DNA of 64,000 nt, from positions 124,001 through 188,000 of the forward strand of contig JBLLNP010000007.1 of assembly GCA_048058975.1 (NCBI GenBank), read 5' to 3'. Under the pieces are notes generated by a model, which had not been told where the DNA came from, made no database searches, and worked only from the letters and a program-made list of their open reading frames with translations. How positions within the stretch are numbered: the first letter of the stretch is position 1; the number at the start of each line of letters is the position of its first letter. The position numbers and the translations under genes are program-made. This document shows positions 58,439 to 64,000 of the stretch, one piece after another. This DNA comes from RHLJ01 sp048058975 (GTDB taxonomy: Bacteria; Bacteroidota; Rhodothermia; Balneolales; Balneolaceae).

Positions 58439-59137
58439 ATGGCTAAAAAAGTAGCACAAATGATTGAGGAACAACTTCAATTCTGGAGAATCAGTCATCC
58501 CGAAGCCCGGGAGGGAAAACGCCGATCCGAAAAACAACCTGTAATTACGATATCGAGAGAGTTTGGTGCCAAAGGAGCAGCACTAGCGAATGAGCTTGGT
58601 AAAAAGCTGAGCTTTAAAGTCTGGGATAAAGAAATCCTTGATGTCATCAGCAAAAAACTTGGTAGCAGTTCCGAGTACTTACAAGCTCTAGATGAAAATT
58701 CCAGAAATTTGTTAGAGGACACTATTTTTGGCTTCATGAATCATAAAGGGACTAACCTTAATTACCAGATTTACCTTGTAAAAGCTATTCGGTCCATCGA
58801 AGATCATGGAAGTTCTATTATTATCGGGCGCGCCGCTAACTTTATTTGCAGAAACCCCAGGTCGCTTCATGTTCGGGTAGTCTGTCCAATGGAAGAACGC
58901 ATTAAGCAATACGCAGCGTCAAATAAGATTTCGCTGAAACAAGCCAGAGCTGTCATCCAGCAAAAAGATCTGGAACGGGAAAACTTCACTTTGTTCAATT
59001 TTAACCGGGACGTAGAACAGGCAAGTCATTATGACCTGATACTTAACTCCGCACGATTCTCTATGGATGAGATGGTTGAATTGGTTGAGCAAGCTTATGC
59101 GTTGAAAAAGAAGGCAAAAGAACCCATTGTAATTTAA
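58439..59137 (+). CDS. Cytidylate-kinase-like P-loop protein
   Basis: A 232-residue protein of the cytidylate kinase-like family (P-loop NTP kinases related to Cmk). VITISREFGAKGAALANELGKKLSFKVWDKEILDVISKKLG (about residues 31-71) stands where Cmk has its Walker A (GxxGxGK[S/T]). Here the loop EFGAKGAA matches the family version. Further: SSIIIGRAANFICRNPRSLHVRVVCPMEERIKQYAASNKISLKQARAVIQQKDLERENFTLFNF, with the Arg-rich lid and NF segment. Members have an unclear substrate, and are distinct from true Cmk. It has a strong ribosome site. It faces the ABC operon tail to tail. Confidence 0.85.
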   Translation: MAKKVAQMIEEQLQFWRISHPEAREGKRRSEKQPVITISREFGAKGAALANELGKKLSFKVWDKEILDVISKKLGSSSEYLQALDENSRNLLEDTIFGFMNHKGTNLNYQIYLVKAIRSIEDHGSSIIIGRAANFICRNPRSLHVRVVCPMEERIKQYAASNKISLKQARAVIQQKDLERENFTLFNFNRDVEQASHYDLILNSARFSMDEMVELVEQAYALKKKAKEPIVI

Positions 59138-59163
59138 GGGCGCTCCAGTTTTTCTAGGATATC

Positions 59164-59922
59164 CTACAACCAATCCACAATATCGTCTTTGTGTTCTACC
59201 TTTACGTATTCCTGGAAGATTTCATGAAGAGTAGAGTCTCTCTGTAGCTCTTTGCGGCTGATGGAATCAAGGTAAGCTATGATTAGTCCTTCGTGGAGAA
59301 TGGCGATATCATCGCATAGGTTTTCAACCACTTCCAGAATGTGGCTGGTAATGATGATGGTAACGCCCTTGGTTTTGAGCTTCCGAATAACGGTTTTCAT
59401 TCGATCAATGGAAATAACATCCACTGCTTCAAAAGGTTCATCAAGCAGCAACACTTTTGGTTCAACAAGAACGGAAGTAACAAAGGCTAGTTTCTTTCGG
59501 CTTCCGGAGGATAACTTGTTCACTTTAATCTTGGCAAAATCCTTTATTTCAAAGAAATCCAATAAAGAGTATGCTCGCTCTACTAACCCATCTTTTTTGA
59601 TGTCGTAGATATCACACACATACTCGATAAACTCCAGGGAAGTAAACTGCTCAAACAAAAGCGGGGGTTGTAATACCGATGACAGATCCCTTTTTATTTC
59701 CAACTCATTGGCTGGATCCAAAGCGAGCCCATTAATCTCGATATCACCTTCTTCGTAACTTAACAGTCCGGTGAGTACTCCTATCAATGTGCTTTTTCCG
59801 GCGCCGTTCGGACCAATCAAACCAAAAATAGTGCCTTCCGGTACATCAAGGTTTAAATCCTTCAGAACGGTTTTGTCTTCGTAACTTTTTACCAGCCCGG
59901 TTATCGAAATTGCTTTAGCCAT
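59164..59922 (-). CDS. ABC transporter ATP-binding protein
   Basis: A 252-residue ABC ATPase. Start ATG 59922 (MAKAISITGLVKSYEDKTVLKDLNLDVPEG) overlaps the lgt stop by 8 bases; the earlier in-frame start at 59955 adds 11 residues that belong to the lgt overlap and is unlikely. Walker A GPNGAGKST (about residues 38-46), Q-loop LQPPLLF, signature LSSGSRKKL (about 138-146, a variant of LSGGQ), Walker B VLLLDEP and switch His (ITSH). It is typical of ABC-2 type exporters. It pairs most likely with the permease at 60822, with lgt between them. Confidence 0.9.
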   Translation of the reverse strand: MAKAISITGLVKSYEDKTVLKDLNLDVPEGTIFGLIGPNGAGKSTLIGVLTGLLSYEEGDIEINGLALDPANELEIKRDLSSVLQPPLLFEQFTSLEFIEYVCDIYDIKKDGLVERAYSLLDFFEIKDFAKIKVNKLSSGSRKKLAFVTSVLVEPKVLLLDEPFEAVDVISIDRMKTVIRKLKTKGVTIIITSHILEVVENLCDDIAILHEGLIIAYLDSISRKELQRDSTLHEIFQEYVKVEHKDDIVDWL

Positions 59923-60781
59923 TCGCCTTTTTTTTTGAATAATATCTTGCCGCATAAATTATGGTGAAAGTACCATAGCCTAACAGTACTACCTGCAGAT
60001 TCGTCATATTTGCGAAGGCGATGAATTCCCGATCTCCTCTAATAAATTCCAGCGCAAAACGAAGCAGCGCATATCCGCCTGTGTGAATGAAAAAGATGAG
60101 TGGAGATTTTTTATCTGAATCCCAGATTTTTTTGAATACCCAAAGCACAATGACCATTAATGCCAAATCTCCGAACATTTCGTAGAGCTGTGTTGGGTGT
60201 AGCGCTGCGCTAACAGCAGATGCCTGTTCAACCAATCCATTTTGAAAAGACCATTGCCAGGCCGAGCTTGAGATTCCATAATCAGTTTCGAAGGCGGGAA
60301 CCGTTGTGCCGTATCTTGGGAAATGAACCCCGAAGATAGAATCAGTGGCTGTACCGTGCGCATCACCATTTAAAAAACATCCAACCCGACCTACTGCCTG
60401 TGCAAAAAGAATTCCCGGTGAAAGCAATGAGAAGTACTCGAAATAGTTCATGTTTTTGCGCCGGGTGTAGAGCAAGCCCCCCACCATACCGCCAACAAGT
60501 CCACCTGTAATACTATTTCCAGCGCCGGATAAACTGAATAGCACCGCCGGGTTTTCAAGAAATAAATCCAGGTTCCAGAACAAATAATGAGAAAGCCGGG
60601 CACCAATTAATGAACCAATGATAGACCAGGTAATTAACCCGTCGAACAACTCAATCTTTCCTCCATACTTTTTTACCCTTATGTATGCGATATAAACACC
60701 AATCGCGATCGAAATCAGGAAATAGATTCCCTCATAAAAGTAGATTTCGTTAAAGCCAAGATTAAGGTGAATTGGAAGCAT
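59915..60781 (-). CDS. lgt: Prolipoprotein diacylglyceryl transferase
   Basis: A 288-residue inner-membrane enzyme that adds diacylglycerol to the lipobox Cys, the first step of lipoprotein maturation. It has about seven helices and the family's GRVGCFLNGDAHG segment (about residues 140-152; GRxGNFxNxExxG in E. coli), IYFLISIAIGVYIAYIRVKKYGGKIELFDGLITWSIIGSLIGARLSHYLFW (about 18-70), HPTQLYEMFGDLALMVIVLWV and LRFALEFIRGD. Several lipoproteins in the window (19-30 residue signals ending in Cys) are its likely substrates. It lies between the ABC permease and the ABC ATPase genes, and its stop overlaps the latter by 8 bases. Confidence 0.92.
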   Translation of the reverse strand: MLPIHLNLGFNEIYFYEGIYFLISIAIGVYIAYIRVKKYGGKIELFDGLITWSIIGSLIGARLSHYLFWNLDLFLENPAVLFSLSGAGNSITGGLVGGMVGGLLYTRRKNMNYFEYFSLLSPGILFAQAVGRVGCFLNGDAHGTATDSIFGVHFPRYGTTVPAFETDYGISSSAWQWSFQNGLVEQASAVSAALHPTQLYEMFGDLALMVIVLWVFKKIWDSDKKSPLIFFIHTGGYALLRFALEFIRGDREFIAFANMTNLQVVLLGYGTFTIIYAARYYSKKKANG

Positions 60782-60821
60782 GAGAATCAGTTTTTCTTAA
60801 GTACGGCTGCAAAGGTACTAA

Positions 60822-62372
60822 TTATAGTTCACTCCAAATACGGTTTAATATTCTTTTTTTGAAAAGATTTACAAGCACATCCATGTGCCCCCACAGATAA
60901 ATACCCATAATCAGAATCACTGTTCCCATAATAGTAAGCCTGTACCATTCCAGTCCATTGAGTGGCACAAAAACCAAATAGCCCACAGTAAATATGCTGA
61001 AAGATATCACAAAAGTTACTTTTTGCGGGATGATAGGGTGCTTATAACTAAAAGATGAGTAGATCGCCTTTTGGTACTGGTAATAAGAACTCCAGATAAA
61101 AATGAGCATAAAACACAGGAACATGAATGTATTTGCGATGAATATATTCAGAATTTCTCCAATCTCGGGGATTACCAGTATTTCAAAGATTGTGATACCA
61201 TAAAAAACTAACAGGGGGAGAATCACAACTCCAAGAAAACGCTCTTTTAATTGTTGTTCCAGTTTTATGGGAAACTGAAGATGAAGCAGCAGCTCCCTGT
61301 TTTCATATCCATACATATTTGCCATTCCCATAGCTAATAAAGCAACAGGAATTCCCGCAAGAATAGTAGGGATAGCGATAGTTCTGGCGATCTCATACTC
61401 CACGTTCATTAACAGAGGTACATACACAATCGGGATGATCGCAAGAGTAAGTACCTGCAATTTATTGTAGGGATGAATCATTACATAGTAGTAGTACTTG
61501 CCGGCGTTTTTGCCAAGTACTCTTTTCAGGATATCCCAAATTTTACTGCTGGCTTCTTCCACTTTTTTGAGTGATGGGCGGTGCAACCCGTGGCAGGTTT
61601 TATTGAAGTGATCGACAAGGACCAACCCAATGAGAATTCCCAGAAACACAAAAAAGATAATCCCATTCCATACACCATAATCGGTTTTTGCTGCCTGGAT
61701 CAACAATCCTCCCGGTAACCATTCCAATACACCATTTATGGTTTCTATTTTTGGAATGATGCTGTACAGAATCTCCGATTTATTATCAGAAACCAGCGCG
61801 ATGAGCTGGAACAAGGAAAACACAAATATCAGAAAACCGGCGACTACTGCTATAAATCTACGTTCCACGATTTGCAGAAAGCGATGCTTCACTGAATAAA
61901 TAAGTACATAATTCAGAAACACTCCAACAAAAACCACCGGCACCTGGTAAAATTCCCGCACCTGAATCATCAGGAAAACCAGCCAGGTAAAATTGTAGAT
62001 GATGTTTACCGGATGGCAGAACCCTATCACCATCAGATACTTTGCGAGCCGCTTTAATGGAAAACCAAAACCAAGCAATTTTCTGTTCTCTTCAATATTC
62101 AACAGCCTGAGGTTTGTAAAAGAGAAGTGCATCACCCAATAGGTGTTGGCAAAAACCAACAGGATAAACGAATATACTCGTGGAGTAAGCCAGGGCATTT
62201 GCATCTGCATCCAGGGGTCCGTGTCCATGATTACCACAACAATGGCGGTACCAATAAGGTTGACCAGCATTACCCCCAAAAACATGATGTAACCGATCAT
62301 CAGCAAAAGCTGAAAGCGATTTAGGTTGGAGAGGAAAATTCTCCAGTTTAATAATAGTAGTCGGGAAAACAT
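60822..62372 (-). CDS. ABC-2 type multipass permease (12 or so helices)
   Basis: A 516-residue membrane protein with about twelve hydrophobic segments, for example FQLLLMIGYIMFLGVMLVNLIGTAIVVVI, VYSFILLVFANTYWVMHFSFTNLRLLNIEENRKLLGFGFPLKRLAKYLMVIGF, VFLNYVLIYSVKHRFLQIVERRFIAVVAGFLIFVFSLFQL and IIFFVFLGILIGLVLVDHF. No closer family match can be claimed by eye, but large two-block permeases of this form belong to ABC exporters. Gene order with lgt and an ABC ATPase (transcribed 62372 to 59164) suggests that it makes up the transporter with the ATPase. The substrate is unknown; an envelope role is possible. Confidence 0.72.
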   Translation of the reverse strand: MFSRLLLLNWRIFLSNLNRFQLLLMIGYIMFLGVMLVNLIGTAIVVVIMDTDPWMQMQMPWLTPRVYSFILLVFANTYWVMHFSFTNLRLLNIEENRKLLGFGFPLKRLAKYLMVIGFCHPVNIIYNFTWLVFLMIQVREFYQVPVVFVGVFLNYVLIYSVKHRFLQIVERRFIAVVAGFLIFVFSLFQLIALVSDNKSEILYSIIPKIETINGVLEWLPGGLLIQAAKTDYGVWNGIIFFVFLGILIGLVLVDHFNKTCHGLHRPSLKKVEEASSKIWDILKRVLGKNAGKYYYYVMIHPYNKLQVLTLAIIPIVYVPLLMNVEYEIARTIAIPTILAGIPVALLAMGMANMYGYENRELLLHLQFPIKLEQQLKERFLGVVILPLLVFYGITIFEILVIPEIGEILNIFIANTFMFLCFMLIFIWSSYYQYQKAIYSSFSYKHPIIPQKVTFVISFSIFTVGYLVFVPLNGLEWYRLTIMGTVILIMGIYLWGHMDVLVNLFKKRILNRIWSEL

Positions 62373-62431
62373 GCTGTTAAAATAATAGTGTTATGCAAAG
62401 AATGAGCTTAGAAAGCTGTAATAATTACAAA

Positions 62432-62461
62432 AAAAGCCACCCATTTGTTTAGGAGGCTTTT
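62432..62461 (-). terminator. Rho-independent terminator of the small barrel gene
   Basis: On the minus strand a stem AAAAGCC-T-CC with GG-T-GGCTTTT (one mismatched pair) is followed by a T run. It lies 59 bases downstream of the stop of the gene at 62521-63108 and ahead of the ABC permease start. Confidence 0.65.
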
Positions 62462-62520
62462 GAAAGTAATAATTGAACTATATAGGAGTACTAGCAATCA
62501 TATATAGTATTGCTATTCTA

Positions 62521-63108
62521 TTATAGTTTTAATCCGACTGTCAGCGCTACGCCAAAATTCGTTTCGTCGTCAGAAAAATCTTCTTTAAAAACCTCAGTAA
62601 TACCCGCTGAGATCCGAATACCTAGTTGAACTTTACTCAAATCAATACCGCCTCCAATAATTACTCCGAAAGCAGAATCTTCAATAATTTCATCAATCTC
62701 TACAGAACCCCCATCTCCATCTACTTCTGCACTAGCCAAAAAATTAGCGTATGGTCCAAAATATATATTTGGTGTGGCTCCAGGGGCATCAAAATTAATT
62801 TTCAAAAGCACTGGAATTTGAATGTAATTTAAATCCACCGTAGCGTCAGCATCTTTTATTCCCGCCCCAAATTGTGCATACAATATTTCTGGTTGTATGC
62901 TTACTGAAAACATTGGAATGCCTAATTCCAAAAAAGCTCCTAATACGAACCCTGCTTTCGTTTCGTAATCTTCAATTTCGGTTTGAGCAAAATTTGAAAA
63001 ATTTACTCCTCCTTTAATCCCAAACTTTGGTACAACCTGAGCAAAAATTGTACTAGAAATAATAAATACGAGTGTAATTGAGAGCGTAAAAATCGATATT
63101 TTTTTCAT
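62521..63108 (-). CDS. Small outer-membrane beta-barrel protein (PorT-like/OmpW-like)
   Basis: A 195-residue protein with a signal peptide (MKKISIFTLSITLVFIISSTIFAQ). The mature part has eight or so amphipathic strands with turns: VPKFGIKGGVNFSNFA, KAGFVLGAFLELGIPMFSVSIQPEILYAQFG, NYIQIPVLLKINF, TPNIYFGPYANFLASAEVDG, FGVIIGGGIDLSKVQLGIRISAGITEVF, NFGVALTVGLKL. This is the pattern of the PorT-family or outer-membrane beta-barrel (OMP_b-brl) proteins. It should be a surface or structural protein with no known substrate. It is followed by a terminator at 62432 and stands alone. Confidence 0.8.
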   Translation of the reverse strand: MKKISIFTLSITLVFIISSTIFAQVVPKFGIKGGVNFSNFAQTEIEDYETKAGFVLGAFLELGIPMFSVSIQPEILYAQFGAGIKDADATVDLNYIQIPVLLKINFDAPGATPNIYFGPYANFLASAEVDGDGGSVEIDEIIEDSAFGVIIGGGIDLSKVQLGIRISAGITEVFKEDFSDDETNFGVALTVGLKL

Positions 63109-63172
63109 AATGGAGCTTTAGTGAGAGATTAATTATACATAGGATTCTATTAAATAATGAGTAATCATCCTA

Positions 63173-64000
63173 TTAATTTTTTGCCAGATACTCCTTCAAA
63201 TACATTCCCGTGTAGCTCTTTTTCTCTTTCATGATGTCTTCGGGAGTGCCTTCGGCTACAATTTGACCACCACCAAAACCGCCTTCCGGGCCCACATCAA
63301 TAATCCAGTCGGCACATTTTATAACATCCAGATTATGTTCGATGATGATTACAGAGTGACCGGCATTTACCAGTTCGTTGAATGCATCCAGTAATTTGGC
63401 TACATCCTCAAAATGAAGCCCTGTAGTGGGTTCGTCAAAGAAATATACGGTGTGTTCCGTATTGGTTTTACTTAGGAATCTAGCCAGTTTAACGCGCTGC
63501 GCTTCGCCGCCGGAAAGTGTCGTTGCACTTTGGCCTAATTTTAGATACCCAAGACCTACATCTTCAAGTGGTTGTAGCTTGTTTACTATACTTTGCTCAT
63601 CCACAAAGAAATCGATGGCTTCAGAAATGGGCATTTCCAGTACATCATGTATGCTTTGTCCACGGTACTTAACATTAAGTACATCTTTTCTAAAACGCGT
63701 TCCATTACAGACTTCACAAGTAAGCTCAATATCTGCCATGAACTGCATTTCTATTTTCTGAACTCCTTCACCCTGGCAGGTTTCACATCTTCCGCCGGGG
63801 ACATTGAAAGAAAAATGACCTGGGGTATAACCCATAATCTTAGCCTGACGGGTATTTGCAAATACATCACGAATTCCATCAAATGCTTTGGTGTAAGTCG
63901 CGGGATTTGAACGGGAGGACCGACCAATCGGGCTTTGATCGACCATTTCTACATTGTGTATGCTACTTAACCCTGTAAGGTTTCTGAAACGGCCTACTTT
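63173..64000 (-). CDS. uvrA: Excinuclease ABC subunit A, C-terminal part (gene continues past the right edge)
   Basis: Only the last 275 or so residues are visible; the open frame extends to the edge. Sequence reads MVDQSPIGRSSRSNPATYTKAFDGIRDVFANTRQAK (standard UvrA), the second zinc finger CETCQGEG and CEVCNGTR, the ABC signature LSGGEAQRVKLARFL, Walker B FFDEPTTGLHFEDV and the end FGGGQIVAEGTPEDIMK. The Met at 63946 is internal, not a start: upstream codons read VGRFRNLTGLSSIHNVE. UvrA is the damage-sensing ATPase of nucleotide excision repair. Confidence 0.95.
   Translation of the reverse strand, partial: KVGRFRNLTGLSSIHNVEMVDQSPIGRSSRSNPATYTKAFDGIRDVFANTRQAKIMGYTPGHFSFNVPGGRCETCQGEGVQKIEMQFMADIELTCEVCNGTRFRKDVLNVKYRGQSIHDVLEMPISEAIDFFVDEQSIVNKLQPLEDVGLGYLKLGQSATTLSGGEAQRVKLARFLSKTNTEHTVYFFDEPTTGLHFEDVAKLLDAFNELVNAGHSVIIIEHNLDVIKCADWIIDVGPEGGFGGGQIVAEGTPEDIMKEKKSYTGMYLKEYLAKN

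Noticed and set aside
1..64000. CRISPR arrays, tRNA or rRNA genes, transposase or integrase genes
   Set aside because: No regular 25-40-base repeats with unique spacers, no tRNA-like cloverleaf noticed, and no open frame with transposase or integrase motifs.

Overview
The window is an ordinary-density stretch of chromosome (about 42% G+C by eye) from a Gram-negative, Bacteroidota-like bacterium. A member of the Balneolota/Rhodothermota group (Balneola or Gracilimonas type) fits best. The signs are a C-terminal type IX secretion sorting domain (26140-28224), a large DUF5117-type HExxHxxGxxH protease, an HU-like/SPOR membrane protein, an Mrp ATPase without the CxxC pair, TAnnTTTG-type promoter candidates, and mostly weak Shine-Dalgarno signals. 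The genus assignment is inference. I see no tRNA, rRNA, CRISPR array, transposase or prophage gene.

Layout. 1-6012: a membrane-anchored MurF-type ligase (cut by the left edge), a sugar nucleotidyltransferase, a universal stress protein, a CCA-adding enzyme and ispE. 6071-8548: glycogen phosphorylase. 8571-10482: an accessory cassette coding for a DUF4062-TPR protein (split by one in-frame stop), flanked by two identical 37-bp copies of a terminator. 10519-15301: MscS channel, then an apparent operon of a cupredoxin-like protein, a membrane class III nucleotide cyclase and an outer-membrane barrel. 15305-18770: a small membrane protein and a giant BNR-repeat secreted protein. 25907-18854 (minus): a seven-gene operon, outer-membrane barrel, short HU-like protein, HU-SPOR membrane protein, ExbB, ExbD, TonB, S41 protease lipoprotein. 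26140-28224: T9SS-secreted beta-propeller-like protein. 28307-34419 (minus): flippase-like membrane protein, LolA, FtsK (frameshifted), ComB, GcvT. 34527-41438: flavin reductase, small secreted protein, M23 peptidase, Mrp, TRIC-type channel, DoxX, proline symporter-like protein, glutamate dehydrogenase. 41521-48968: small membrane proteins, M19 dipeptidase, DNA polymerase IV, an ECF sigma/anti-sigma/secreted-protein operon, a methyltransferase. 48958-56533: Aat, metalloprotease, TPR protein, AGCS symporter, MarC, GAF/fRMsr, a frameshifted TerB-like gene, a DUF6174-like lipoprotein. 56618-64000: two secreted proteins, a cytidylate-kinase-like protein, an operon of ABC permease, Lgt and ABC ATPase, a small outer-membrane barrel, and the C-terminal part of UvrA cut by the right edge.

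Most of the window is housekeeping: envelope building (MurF, FtsK, LolA, Lgt, TonB/ExbBD), isoprenoid and one-carbon metabolism, and DNA repair. The parts worth most attention are the terminator-flanked DUF4062-TPR cassette, the OMP/HU/SPOR/ExbBD/TonB operon, the cupredoxin-cyclase-porin operon, and lgt lying between two ABC transporter genes. Three genes (DUF4062-TPR, ftsK, TerB-like) are each broken by a single lesion. These may be real decay or sequence errors, and reads would be needed to tell.
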